Origin: Nitrospinota bacterium
Lineage (GTDB): Bacteria > Nitrospinota_A > UBA7883
Reading direction: 5' to 3'
NCBI GenBank assembly: GCA_029881335.1
Contig: JAOUMU010000009.1
Location: forward strand, 1-48,591
Length of the DNA stretch: 48,591 nucleotides
Shown here: positions 1 through 8,708 of the stretch, piece after piece
How positions within the stretch are numbered: the first letter of the stretch is position 1
Layout: each line of letters opens with the position of its first letter
Notes under the pieces: model-generated
Seen by the model: the letters and a program-made list of their open reading frames with translations, nothing else
Database searches by the model: none
Told to the model about the DNA's origin: nothing
Translations under genes and position numbers: made by a program

Positions 1-1
1 C

Positions 2-634
2 ATCTATGCCAACGATGACGCGGCGGCGGATAGATTCAGGGACGAAGCCAACTTCGGCGATATGCTAGAGACTGTGAAGCTGGATGTCTCCGGCTACGAG
101 GCTTGCGAGGCGTTCTACAAGACATACGAGGAGAAATACAAATCACTCGACATCCTGGTGAACTCGGCTGGTATCCGGCGAGACTCCGTGGTGGGAATGA
201 TGAAGGAGGACGACTGGCGCCGGGTGCTGGAGATAAACCTGACAGGATCCTTCAACATGAGCAAATTCGCCGTGAAGGTGATGATGAAGAAGCGTTTCGG
301 CAGGATCATATCCGTCACCAGCCCCATAGGGCGCATCGGCTTTCCAGGCCAGGCCAATTACGCCGCCAGCAAGGCGGGGCAGGTGGGCTTTTCCCGCGCT
401 TTGGCCAAGGAAGTGGCCACACGGAAAATCACCGTCAACTGCGTCTCCCCAGGATTCATAGATACAGACTTTATCGGGGACCTTCCAGAAGAGCAGAAGA
501 AGGAATATACAAAGCAGGTGCCTATGCGCCGGTTCGGATCGCCGGAGGAGGTGGCCCACGCGGTGATGTTCCTGGCCGGGAAGAAGGCGGCGTATATTAC
601 AGGCGCGACACTGGAGATATCGGGTGGGCTGTAA
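2..634 (+). CDS. SDR-family 3-oxoacyl-ACP reductase-like protein (5' truncated)
   Basis: Short-chain dehydrogenase/reductase that would reduce a 3-keto group with NAD(P)H, most like FabG of fatty acid synthesis. The frame is open from base 2, so the N-terminal glycine-rich cofactor loop lies outside the window; 210 residues are present. Seen: the NSAG motif (variant of NNAG), the INLTG asparagine, the serine region TSPIGR, the catalytic YAASK (Tyr and Lys), and the PGFIDTD loop. The C-terminus TGATLEISGGL is typical of FabG. An internal ATG at 62 is not the start, since family sequence continues upstream of it. The substrate cannot be told from sequence; a PHB-type or secondary-metabolite ketoreductase is possible. 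Confidence 0.9.
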   Translation: MYANDDAAADRFRDEANFGDMLETVKLDVSGYEACEAFYKTYEEKYKSLDILVNSAGIRRDSVVGMMKEDDWRRVLEINLTGSFNMSKFAVKVMMKKRFGRIISVTSPIGRIGFPGQANYAASKAGQVGFSRALAKEVATRKITVNCVSPGFIDTDFIGDLPEEQKKEYTKQVPMRRFGSPEEVAHAVMFLAGKKAAYITGATLEISGGL

Positions 635-722
635 GCCAGCCTGAATGAAAAGGGGGATCGCCCCAGCGCCGTGGCTCCTCCTTGCGCGTATCATGGCCGG
701 ATTATATTCACATTGATCCTGG

Positions 723-2627
723 ATGTTGGAATATAATCTGTCGATGTCGTTTACAGCACAAAATTCCCGACCCGCCCCTTCCGCAACCAGGCATTCCATC
801 CGCTGGGCTATGGCAGTGGTGTTTATCATGGCCCTGCTGCCAAGAGTCTTTCTCTATTACGAGGCCATGGAGACTCCACTCATGCCGCCTGTTTTCAACT
901 CTCAGACGGATATGTATTTTTACGACTCCTGGGCGCGGAAAATCGCCGCCGGAGACTGGTTATCAAAAGATCCCCCGCGTTTTTATTACTCCTGGAGTGA
1001 AAAAGTGGCGCGGGATTATTTCAGGCACAAGCCTTCGGATTTGGCGCGTCTTGCCCCCCTGTCGAAGGAAACTGGCCTGTCGCCGGAAGAACTGATATGG
1101 GAGGAATGGCTGGGTGGGAGTTCCCGACTGCCGTATGAACCGCTGTACTCATACATGGTGGCGATTATATATGCCATTTTCGGAGCCCAGCATCTATATG
1201 TCTACGCGCTTCAGGTTATATTAGGCGCCGCCGCCTGCGCGCTGGTGTTCAATGCCACCAATACGATGTTCGGTTATCGCGCCGCTGTATGCGCGGCCAC
1301 GCTTGCAGTTCTGAATGGAACCCTGGCATGGAGCGATATCCATCTGCTTCGGACCACCCTCACCGTTTTCATGGTTGCCCTGGCCCTGTCGGCGATAGTG
1401 TCTGCGCAGGACAATCCCACTTGGCCGAGATGGGCGATAGCCGGATTCTGTTTTGGAGTTGGGGCCATGACTCAAAGCTATTTTCTTGTGGCTGGTTTGT
1501 GCTGCTGGATATGGTGGACATGGAGGCATCGCGCCAATTTAAAAAGCACGCTCCATTGCGGCGCTGGTTTCCTTCTGGGGTTTGCCATCTGCCTTGCTCC
1601 CCTGGTATTCCGCAACGCGGTGGCTGGCGCCCCGTTGTTTTCCATGCTGGCGCGAAGGGAGTTCTTCTTCATCATAGCCAACGCGCCGGACCTCGATCCC
1701 TTTGTCATATACAATCTGCTCTCCCCGTACATAGGAGCCATCATGGCCCAGACAGGGGGGGACCCTCTCGCCACGGTGATGGTCACTATCCAGTCCCATG
1801 GTGGAGCGCTGAATTACATTATATTCATGCTCGCCAAGGCAGCCGCGCTGGTGGCGCCATATCCGGCCAATGACAACGGAATGGAGTATTCATATTACTA
1901 CCTGCATTCCATCTCCCTGAAGCTGGCCCCGGTTCATTTTTCTATTATCTTTCCATTGGCCATCGCCGGAGCTTTTTCAGAGGGACGGACCGCCAGGGCG
2001 GTTCCTCTGTACATCATGGCAGGGGTGTTTTTGTCTACAATGATTGTTTTTTTCACAATGGCAAGGTACCGGGCGCCGCTGGAGGTGGTCCTCATTCCCT
2101 TGGCCGGCGCGGCGCTGGCCCATTTGCTGGACTCCTATGGGACCAGGAAAACAGGAGCGATCCTTGTCGGCGGTTTTACGGCATTTGTCATATTGCTACC
2201 ACCTGCCATGGCTCCAACTGAATTCGCCTATAAATTCCCCGCATCCCTTTATTATCAGCCGTCAATAGACAAGGCGATCGCGGAAAAGCAATACATGGAG
2301 GCCGCCGGGATATTTGACGACATGTTTCTTTACGAAAATAATTATGGTATCAAGCCAGGCGCCATTTCCCCACCGCAGTTCAAAATCGCTAAATGGTACG
2401 CCATGCTGCTGCTAGAGCAGGCGGAAGCATATCGCCTTGCCGGGCGTCCCGGCGAGGAGCTGATGAGCAGGGAAAAGGCGAAAACCATACTTCTGGAATT
2501 GGATGACCGCGGATTCATCAATCTGAAAATGAACTCATCCCCTGCAGCAGAATCTTCAGAATCCTTTGGCGAGCGCGGCCCTATTCAACCGGAAGCGCCA
2601 GATGTTCCTTCATCCGGAAATCCCTGA
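723..2627 (+). CDS. Multi-pass membrane glycosyltransferase, GT-C / PMT (family 39) type
   Basis: A 634-residue integral membrane protein. After a short hydrophilic N-terminus there are about ten or more hydrophobic segments (for example residues 29-42, 145-175, 185-225, 235-260), then a soluble C-terminal tail from about residue 500. The first extracytoplasmic loop holds QTDMYFYDSWA, where an acidic residue is expected in GT-C enzymes that use polyprenyl-phosphate sugars. Such enzymes move a sugar from the lipid carrier to lipid A, protein or glycan on the periplasmic side; the acceptor is unknown here. The start is uncertain: ATG 723 or ATG 744, neither with a strong Shine-Dalgarno. The 3' end overlaps the convergent oleD gene by 47 bases. 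Confidence 0.7.
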   Translation: MLEYNLSMSFTAQNSRPAPSATRHSIRWAMAVVFIMALLPRVFLYYEAMETPLMPPVFNSQTDMYFYDSWARKIAAGDWLSKDPPRFYYSWSEKVARDYFRHKPSDLARLAPLSKETGLSPEELIWEEWLGGSSRLPYEPLYSYMVAIIYAIFGAQHLYVYALQVILGAAACALVFNATNTMFGYRAAVCAATLAVLNGTLAWSDIHLLRTTLTVFMVALALSAIVSAQDNPTWPRWAIAGFCFGVGAMTQSYFLVAGLCCWIWWTWRHRANLKSTLHCGAGFLLGFAICLAPLVFRNAVAGAPLFSMLARREFFFIIANAPDLDPFVIYNLLSPYIGAIMAQTGGDPLATVMVTIQSHGGALNYIIFMLAKAAALVAPYPANDNGMEYSYYYLHSISLKLAPVHFSIIFPLAIAGAFSEGRTARAVPLYIMAGVFLSTMIVFFTMARYRAPLEVVLIPLAGAALAHLLDSYGTRKTGAILVGGFTAFVILLPPAMAPTEFAYKFPASLYYQPSIDKAIAEKQYMEAAGIFDDMFLYENNYGIKPGAISPPQFKIAKWYAMLLLEQAEAYRLAGRPGEELMSREKAKTILLELDDRGFINLKMNSSPAAESSESFGERGPIQPEAPDVPSSGNP

Positions 2628-3597
2628 TCAGCCTATCCATCCCTTCCCTGTGCCCTATGGCCGGCTCCCATCCCAACTCGCGCCGCGCCTTCTCTATGCT
2701 GTAGTGATGGCTTCTGGCCATTTGTTGCGCCAGAAACCTGGTCATGACAGGCTCGCTCTCCAGCCCCAGCGCCCCATAAGCCAGTTCCATCGCCCCCCCC
2801 ACGGCGTAGGCCACGCCGAAGGGAACTTTTTGAGTCACCCGGGGCAGATCCAGCCCCTCCAGGATTTCGTTTATCCAGTCCCACAGCTTCACAGGCTCAG
2901 GCTGGGTGATGAAATACGCCGATCCCGCCCCTGGGGAACCCTCGCATAGTTTCTCCGCCGCCAGCAGATGCGCGTCCGCCGCGTTCTCCACGTAAACGTT
3001 GCTGACGACGTTGTTCCCGTCGCCGACTATTTTCACCTTCCCTTTTTTGGCCCTGTCGATCAGGCGGGGGATCAGGTTTGTGTCTCGCGGGCCCCACACA
3101 AGGTGCGGTCGCAGGGAGCAAGTCAGCAGGCCGTCCCGGCCATTGGCGCGCAAAACCTCCCGCTCCGCCATCGCCTTCGTTTCCGGATAGTGGGCCAGGT
3201 ACTTTGCGGGGTAGGGCGCAGATTCGTCCAGCAGATCATGGTCACTGCCGTCGAACACCACGCTGGGGGAGCTTGTATATATCAGCCTGGTCACGCCGTT
3301 GTGGACGCATGCTTCGATGACATTTTGCGTCCCGATAACGTTAGTCTCGTAAAACTCGCTCCAGGGGCCGCCCATCCCCACCTTTGCCGCCACGTGGAAC
3401 ACCACGTCCATATCAGCGCAGGCCGGGACCAGGGCCGCCTTGTCTGTGACGCTGGCGGTGACAGTTGGCACGCCAAGCTTCAACAGCTCCGGGTCCGGCT
3501 GGCGGGATAACGACACTACACTCCACTGCTTTTCCAGGAGTTTCTCGATGATGTACCGGCCCAGAAAGCCTCTTCCCCCGGTGACCAGGGCTTTCAT
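2581..3597 (-). CDS. oleD: OleD: NAD(P)H-dependent 2-alkyl-3-oxoalkanoate reductase
   Basis: Extended SDR of 338 residues. It reduces the beta-keto acid made by OleA to the 2-alkyl-3-hydroxyalkanoic acid that OleC then activates. Seen: N-terminal Rossmann motif TGGRGFLGRYI (GxxGxxG), a YTSS serine segment and the catalytic YPETK (YxxxK). The overall sequence resembles 3-beta-hydroxysteroid dehydrogenase/epimerase-type OleD proteins. The start is set at 3597 (MKALVTGGRG), giving an ATGA overlap with the oleC stop; an upstream in-frame start at 3642 would add 15 non-homologous residues. It is the last gene of the oleABCD operon and overlaps the convergent glycosyltransferase gene by 47 bases. 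Confidence 0.9.
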   Translation of the reverse strand: MKALVTGGRGFLGRYIIEKLLEKQWSVVSLSRQPDPELLKLGVPTVTASVTDKAALVPACADMDVVFHVAAKVGMGGPWSEFYETNVIGTQNVIEACVHNGVTRLIYTSSPSVVFDGSDHDLLDESAPYPAKYLAHYPETKAMAEREVLRANGRDGLLTCSLRPHLVWGPRDTNLIPRLIDRAKKGKVKIVGDGNNVVSNVYVENAADAHLLAAEKLCEGSPGAGSAYFITQPEPVKLWDWINEILEGLDLPRVTQKVPFGVAYAVGGAMELAYGALGLESEPVMTRFLAQQMARSHHYSIEKARRELGWEPAIGHREGMDRLIRDFRMKEHLALPVE

Positions 3598-5282
3598 ACC
3601 GCTTCCTTGGGAACCAGATGCGGGAGTTGCTTTTCCGCCCAAACTTTCAGCTTTTCGCGAAATATCTTCGCATTGTGGCGGATGTCGGTGGGGAACTCCG
3701 GATGAAAAAGCACATCCTTGATATGGAGGGTGAGCCTGCTTTTTGCGGCGAGTATTAATAGCTCCTCGGCGATTTTCTCCTCATCGGCATGGGGCCGGAT
3801 CTTGTCCAGCTCCACGATGATCACCGGCCGTTGCACCGGCCGCGGGCCCAGCCCCACCAGCGCACTGCGGGCTACGGCGGAGTGCTGGTTGAACACAGCT
3901 TCGCACGGGATAGTGAACATCACATCCTCCGGGGTCACCACCCGGTGCGCCTTGCGGCCACAGAACCAGAGCCTCCCCTTTTCGTCCAGGTAGCCCACAT
4001 CCCCCATCCTGTGCATGATGTCCCCGTTTTTGGGATCGCGGATCTTGGCCATCCTGGTGTGGTCCGGCAGCTCGAAATATTCTTTTGTCACCACCGGGCC
4101 GGAGACCACGATCTCGCCGATCTTGCCTTGGGGCAGATCCAGGAAGCCGTCCCACTCCTCCACCGGCTCTTCAGTGATCCTGATTATCTTCACACTCATC
4201 CCCGGCAATGGACGCCCCACGCATATCCCCATCCTTTGTGTGGAAGGCGAGGCGGCTTCCGCCAGCGCCTCGGCGCCCTCCATATCACACACCGGCAGCG
4301 ACTCCGTGGCGCCGAAAGGAGTATAGGTGCGTGCGTCTTCCGGCAGGATATGGTTCAGCAGGGCGTTGTGGATGCTGTTTGGCACGGGGGCCCCAGCCAT
4401 CAGAACGCGCTTGAGGCTGGGCAGCTTCACTTTGTTCCGCACACAGTAACGGCTGACGTTCTTCCAAATGGCGGGTGAACCGAAGGTGAATGTCACCTGG
4501 TTGTCGATGATCTCTTCCACTATTTGGGCCGGGTCCGCCTTTCCAGGGTTTGTGGGGTCCAGGCGGGGGATCACCACGCTCATGCCAAGAGAGATGGAAA
4601 AGAGCGCGAAGAGGGGAAAAGCCGGCAGGTCCCTGTCGTTTTCGGTGATGCTGTATTGCTCCCCGATCATCCTGGCCTGGTTGATGAAAATGCCATGGTT
4701 GTAGACCACCCCCTTGGGGACACCGGTGGAGCCGGTGGTAAACAGGATCGCGGCCATATCCTCGGCCTCTGCCATGGCGGGCAAGAAGGCCCCCTTTCCT
4801 TCACCCATGGCCCGCAGGCTCTCCAAAGTCTGGCCGCCCCAAAGCCACCGGCGGCCCACGGTCACCAAATGTTTGACGGATCCGAAGTGGCGCGGATATA
4901 TCTTGCGGGCCAGATGGGCCAGTGGAATGGCCACAAACGCTTCCGGCCTGGCGTTTTTCACACAGTCGAGCAGGTTGCTCCTCCCCATTCCAGGATCTAT
5001 GAGCACCGGGGCCGCTCCAACCTTGAATATGGCGAAAGTAAGCGCGATAAAATCGAAACCGGGGCGGACCATCAGAAGGGTTCGCGTTTCCCTGCCGATC
5101 CCCATGGTGGCAAGGCCATGGGCGTATTTATCGCTTTCGGCGTCCAACTGCCCAAAGGTCCGGCTTTCGTATTCCATCCTGCCATCGGCGCCCCGTCGGA
5201 CGGGGACGATCACCGCCGTTCTATCCTTCAGGCGCGCCGCCACTTCAGGCAGAAGCGAGGCGATGTTCATGTTTTGTTTCAT
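3594..5282 (-). CDS. oleC: OleC: beta-lactone synthetase (acyl-adenylate-forming family)
   Basis: ANL-superfamily enzyme of 562 residues. By family knowledge OleC uses ATP to convert the beta-hydroxy acid from OleD to a cis-beta-lactone, with AMP and PPi released, rather than to a CoA thioester. Seen: phosphate-binding loop TTGSTGVPKG at about residues 182-191, the TPFGATES motif, a GDVGYLDEKGRLWF segment (hinge/A8 region) and a C-terminal subdomain. It shares 4-nt ATGA overlaps with oleB upstream and oleD downstream, so the three are translationally coupled. Outside this context it might be called a fatty-acid CoA ligase; the four-gene order makes OleC far more likely. Confidence 0.92.
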   Translation of the reverse strand: MKQNMNIASLLPEVAARLKDRTAVIVPVRRGADGRMEYESRTFGQLDAESDKYAHGLATMGIGRETRTLLMVRPGFDFIALTFAIFKVGAAPVLIDPGMGRSNLLDCVKNARPEAFVAIPLAHLARKIYPRHFGSVKHLVTVGRRWLWGGQTLESLRAMGEGKGAFLPAMAEAEDMAAILFTTGSTGVPKGVVYNHGIFINQARMIGEQYSITENDRDLPAFPLFALFSISLGMSVVIPRLDPTNPGKADPAQIVEEIIDNQVTFTFGSPAIWKNVSRYCVRNKVKLPSLKRVLMAGAPVPNSIHNALLNHILPEDARTYTPFGATESLPVCDMEGAEALAEAASPSTQRMGICVGRPLPGMSVKIIRITEEPVEEWDGFLDLPQGKIGEIVVSGPVVTKEYFELPDHTRMAKIRDPKNGDIMHRMGDVGYLDEKGRLWFCGRKAHRVVTPEDVMFTIPCEAVFNQHSAVARSALVGLGPRPVQRPVIIVELDKIRPHADEEKIAEELLILAAKSRLTLHIKDVLFHPEFPTDIRHNAKIFREKLKVWAEKQLPHLVPKEAV

Positions 5283-6181
5283 CTGGACAACGAACCAAGA
5301 AAGGATTCCATCAATGGTATTATGCGCTCATGCGCGTCTTCCACCACAAAATGTCCGGCGTCCTGGAACTTGTGAACCTGCGCTTGGGGCAGAAAGTCGA
5401 GCCACCTCTCTAAATAGCTCTCCGTGAAACAGAAGTCCTTCATACCCCAGATGATTTGGCAGGGAGTTTTTTCCTTGAACTTTGCCAGCCCCACTTCTAT
5501 TCTCGTCAGCCTTTCATAGCTCACGTCCGCCGCTGATAAGGGGATGTCCTGAACAAAGCGGTGAATGGCAATCCTGTCTTCCCAGGAGCCATAGGGCGCC
5601 ATGTAACCCGCGGCCACCTCATGGGTGAACCTGTCTCTCTTGTTCGTTGCCATCGCCAGCTTTACGGCCGAGCCCAAAAATCCGTTCAGCCCCCGCACCG
5701 CCACATCACCGAACAGAGGAGCGCGGCATACCCATATCCTGAAAGGAATCTTGGACGATCTGAATGCCGCCGTGTTGAATATGGTGATGGAGCGCACTTT
5801 CTCCGGGTTTTCCACTGCCCAGCCGAAGCCGATAGCGCCGCCCCAGTCGTGAACGACCAGGCTGACGCTTGTCACACCCAGGCTCTTCACCAGCCTGCTC
5901 AGGTTGGCGATATGGTTCGACAGGGTATAGTCGTAGTCCTGCGGTTTGTCCGACAATCCGCAACCTATATGATCCGGTACGATGATCCGGTAGCGATCAC
6001 GCAGGGCCAGGATAAGCTTTCGATAGTAAAAGGACCATGTGGGATTGCCATGGAGCATAAGGATAGCTGGGGCGTCCTTCGGCCCCTCGTCCAGATAGCC
6101 TAGCAAGTGTCCATCCATATCAATGGCCTTCGGCGTGAACGGATACTCGTTCCGAATCGCGTCAAGATCCGTTTTGGTCAT
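5279..6181 (-). CDS. oleB: OleB: beta-lactone decarboxylase (alpha/beta hydrolase, haloalkane dehalogenase-like)
   Basis: Alpha/beta-hydrolase of 300 residues. OleB removes CO2 from the beta-lactone made by OleC to give the cis-olefin. Seen: HGNPTW (residues 44-49, oxyanion-hole and halide-type Trp region), nucleophile elbow VHDWGG with Asp112 as nucleophile, and the late catalytic His277 in DAGHF. An Asp rather than Ser nucleophile is what separates OleB and haloalkane dehalogenases from esterases. There is a 28-nt gap after oleA and a 4-nt overlap with oleC. A haloalkane dehalogenase would be the alternative call without the neighbours. Confidence 0.92.
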   Translation of the reverse strand: MTKTDLDAIRNEYPFTPKAIDMDGHLLGYLDEGPKDAPAILMLHGNPTWSFYYRKLILALRDRYRIIVPDHIGCGLSDKPQDYDYTLSNHIANLSRLVKSLGVTSVSLVVHDWGGAIGFGWAVENPEKVRSITIFNTAAFRSSKIPFRIWVCRAPLFGDVAVRGLNGFLGSAVKLAMATNKRDRFTHEVAAGYMAPYGSWEDRIAIHRFVQDIPLSAADVSYERLTRIEVGLAKFKEKTPCQIIWGMKDFCFTESYLERWLDFLPQAQVHKFQDAGHFVVEDAHERIIPLMESFLGSLSR

Positions 6182-6209
6182 GATAAATGACTCCTGGCGC
6201 CGCGGTTTT

Positions 6210-7256
6210 CTACCATTTGATCCCCAGCATCATGCAGTTGAGCCCAGAGCCTATTCCCATCAGCGCCACGTTGTCGCCCATGGAAAAGTGGCCCTTCTGC
6301 GCCCCGATGGCCAGGGAGGCAGGCAGAGAAACCGAACCTACGTTCCCCATGAACTCCAGGGTGGGGAAATCCTTCGCCTCGTCCATTCCCACGGTTTCGT
6401 AAAGCAGCTTTTTGTGCGCGCGGCCCACCTGGTGGGTCACCGATTTGTCTATCATATCGGCGGTCCATTCCAGTTGAGCCAGAAAGTCGCGCCAGGTTTT
6501 GCCGGCCAGTTCGCACCCAGCCACCAGCAGCCGTTCAGAATCGGTGTGCATCAAGGGAGCGGAGCCATCGCCAAATCCCTGGTCGATATCGCTTTTGCAC
6601 AGGCTCACGTCTGATGTGTCACATCTGGCCACTCCACCCAACAGACTGTGACCATCCGGGGCCAGATCCTCATGGGCCAGGATCACCGCCGCCGCGCCAG
6701 AGCCGATGGTAAGCGAAGCGAATGCGGGTTTTATGGTCTTTCGGGTAATTGTCCTGTCCACCAGCAGCGCCTCTATGGTGCTGTTGACCAAGGTCTCCCC
6801 CATCTCCCCGGCCACCACGATCCCCGCTTCTGTCTGTCCCAGCTCTATCATGTTTGCCAGGATCATCATGCCGTTTAGCACTCCCAGGCATGCGTTGGAG
6901 ACATCGAAGATCATCGCCGAAGAGGCGAGCCCCAGGCCGTTGTGGACCACATTGGCGGTGGCCGGCTCCAAAAAGTCGCGGCAGACGCTGGCATGGAACA
7001 GGGCGCCCAGTTTTTCCCTGGGCAACCCGGAGGCCTTTATCGCTTTTTCTCCAGCCATTATGGCGGCGGCGCTGGGCCTCATGCCAGGTTCCCAGAACCT
7101 TCTTTCACGGATGCCGCTCATCAGCTCCAGCCTCCCCGTGGGAAGGCCCAGCCTGTCGTAAACCGGTTTGAGCCTATCCTCTATCTCTTCAGATGTGACC
7201 ACCCGCTCCGGCAGAGCGTACGCGGCGGAGACCAGCTTTGTATGGGAGAATTTCAT
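6210..7256 (-). CDS. oleA: OleA: acyl-CoA head-to-head condensing thiolase
   Basis: KASIII/thiolase-superfamily enzyme of 348 residues that joins two fatty acyl-CoAs by a non-decarboxylative Claisen condensation to a 2-alkyl-3-ketoacid, the first step of olefin synthesis. Seen: Cys-His-Asn triad, Cys123 in SNACLGVLNG, His275 in THQVGRAHK and Asn305 in GNVGSVS. Also the glutamate Glu97 in CRDFLEPATA, which in OleA is supplied across the dimer as base. The longer open frame to 7454 is rejected: homology begins at MKFSHTKL, and a promoter (7297-7325) lies inside the extension. No strong Shine-Dalgarno is visible at the chosen ATG. First gene of oleABCD. Confidence 0.93.
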   Translation of the reverse strand: MKFSHTKLVSAAYALPERVVTSEEIEDRLKPVYDRLGLPTGRLELMSGIRERRFWEPGMRPSAAAIMAGEKAIKASGLPREKLGALFHASVCRDFLEPATANVVHNGLGLASSAMIFDVSNACLGVLNGMMILANMIELGQTEAGIVVAGEMGETLVNSTIEALLVDRTITRKTIKPAFASLTIGSGAAAVILAHEDLAPDGHSLLGGVARCDTSDVSLCKSDIDQGFGDGSAPLMHTDSERLLVAGCELAGKTWRDFLAQLEWTADMIDKSVTHQVGRAHKKLLYETVGMDEAKDFPTLEFMGNVGSVSLPASLAIGAQKGHFSMGDNVALMGIGSGLNCMMLGIKW

Positions 7257-7296
7257 GGATTGCCAATATTTTTTAAAATCACTGATGTAACTCCGC

Positions 7297-7325
7297 ATTC
7301 TACCCTGACCGCACGCCGTTTGCAA
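7297..7325 (-). promoter_or_regulatory. Sigma70-type promoter of oleABCD
   Basis: Read on the minus strand: -35 TTGCAA (7325-7320), a 17-nt spacer, and -10 TAGAAT (7302-7297; five of six consensus bases). It lies 40 bases upstream of the oleA ATG, in the 176-bp gap shared with the divergent gene at 7433. Confidence 0.55.
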
Positions 7326-7432
7326 AAGATAACAATCCAATCTTCGCCACGCCTGCCACGTTACTAATATTTGGTTGCATTCCTTTCCGGAATGACTAAA
7401 CTGGGAAAAAATTAATTGAAGGTGGGTGGCGC

Positions 7433-7945
7433 GTGAAGTATGCTCTTTTTCCAAAAGTCATCCTCCTGGCGTCTGTATTTATTGCCTCCAACGCGGCATT
7501 TTCCAGCGGCGCAAACTCCAACAAAGCGATATCGAAGGGAATCGGCAACATATTAGGGAAAAAGAAATACGACAAAAACACGCTTACGCCCGAACAGCTT
7601 GAGCAATGTATACTCCTGGAAAGGAGTATTGAGAGATCCAATACTGAGCTAAAGAAGGAACGTGAGATTTTGCAGGCGGAAGAAAAGAGCGTTCTGCAAT
7701 ACAAGGAAAAAGTTCTCGCGGAAAAAAAGACGATAGACCTGTCCGACAAGGATACTGTGGCTGGATTCAACAAGAGCGTGGAGGAATACAATGCTCGTCG
7801 GGAGAAATATAACGCCGCCGCCGACAAGTACAGGAAGCTTTCGGATGAGCAGCGGAAAATGAATCGGGGCTACAACGAACAGTGCGCCTCCAAGGGCTAT
7901 TACGAAGAGGATCGCAAAGCCGCGGAAATAAAGCTGAAGAAATAG
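7433..7945 (+). CDS. Small exported coiled-coil protein of unknown function
   Basis: A 170-residue protein not recognised as a named family. It begins with a signal peptide (MKYALFPKVILLASVFIASNAAF) followed by a mature region rich in Glu, Lys, Asn and Gln, with heptad-like helices over about residues 55-165. Only two cysteines are present. GTG at 7433 is the start, placed by AAGGTGGG about 8 bases upstream. The gene is divergent from oleA and ends in a clear terminator (7994-8014). A periplasmic location is inferred from the signal peptide; the role is unknown. Confidence 0.7.
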   Translation: MKYALFPKVILLASVFIASNAAFSSGANSNKAISKGIGNILGKKKYDKNTLTPEQLEQCILLERSIERSNTELKKEREILQAEEKSVLQYKEKVLAEKKTIDLSDKDTVAGFNKSVEEYNARREKYNAAADKYRKLSDEQRKMNRGYNEQCASKGYYEEDRKAAEIKLKK

Positions 7946-7993
7946 CAGACGGTCTGTTGCGGGTACCAGGTCCGTTTTTCCATGGCGCCGCTG

Positions 7994-8014
7994 GACCTGT
8001 TCACAGGTCTTTTT
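7994..8014 (+). terminator. Rho-independent terminator of the coiled-coil protein gene
   Basis: GACCTG, loop TTCA, CAGGTC, then five T residues: a 6-bp perfect stem with a T tract on the plus strand, 49 bases after the 7433-7945 gene. It overlaps the last codons and stop of the convergent AMMECR1 gene. Confidence 0.75.
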
Positions 8015-8561
8015 CTGAAATGATAATAGATTCGAAGACGGAGAATCTGGCGCCTTCCCGCCAACTGTCCGGGGCCAGGCCGGCTTTCCTGGCCAGGAAG
8101 GTCAAGGTCGTGGGGAGGTCCCATTTGTTTTCCGTGGCCACTTGTGGCAGAAACAGCGCCCTGGCGCCTCTCTTTTCCAGGATGATCCCATGTTTCCCTA
8201 TCTCTATCATGTCGTAAGATTCCACTGGTGATGGAGGAGTGAGCAGGGAGATCTCAATTTCCAGGTCTTGCGTCTCCTCACGGTTCACCGGCGCAAATCT
8301 GGAATCATCGAAGGCGGCGTTGGCTGCGGATCTTTGGACCCCCATCAGCAGGCTCATATCCGGCTGGATATAGCCTATGCAGCCCCTCAATAAACCTGCG
8401 GAGTGAAGCGAGACGAATACGCCCGCTTTGCTCTCCAGCGCGGGAGAAGTTGTTTCTGGCAATGGAGGCGCCTCTTCTCCCCTGGCTCTGGACTCAATCA
8501 CTTCCCTGGCGAGCTTTAAAAGAGTTCGTTTCTCTTCATCAGAAAGATTCATCTCACTCAT
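8001..8561 (-). CDS. amrA: AMMECR1-domain protein (AmmeMemoRadiSam protein A type)
   Basis: A 186-residue protein made almost wholly of an AMMECR1 domain. The invariant LRGCIGYI motif lies at about residue 58, with FDDSRFAPV and LEIEISLLTPP after it. The biochemical role of this family is not settled; in many bacteria it is encoded with a Memo-like protein and a radical SAM enzyme, but neither partner is adjacent here. ATG 8561 has GGGAGG close upstream; ATG 8552 is an alternative start with 12-base spacing. Convergent with the gene at 7433. Confidence 0.85.
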   Translation of the reverse strand: MSEMNLSDEEKRTLLKLAREVIESRARGEEAPPLPETTSPALESKAGVFVSLHSAGLLRGCIGYIQPDMSLLMGVQRSAANAAFDDSRFAPVNREETQDLEIEISLLTPPSPVESYDMIEIGKHGIILEKRGARALFLPQVATENKWDLPTTLTFLARKAGLAPDSWREGARFSVFESIIISEKDL

Positions 8562-8708
8562 CGGCCTCCCGTTCCATTATAACGGGCAATGCCCCTCATT
8601 CGCCATGCCGCTGGCGGCGATGCGGAACCCTATTCCCTTTTTTCCCATCCATATCTAAATGTAGGTTTAAAATAATAAAACAAAATAGGCAAAAAGGAGA
8701 TAATCCCA

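Noticed and set aside
143-829. 228-residue minus-strand open frame opposite the reductase
   Set aside because: Shadow of the SDR gene, whose catalytic motifs are clear on the plus strand.
7257-7454. 66-residue N-terminal extension of OleA
   Set aside because: The promoter elements at 7297-7325 lie in it and homology begins at the ATG at 7256.
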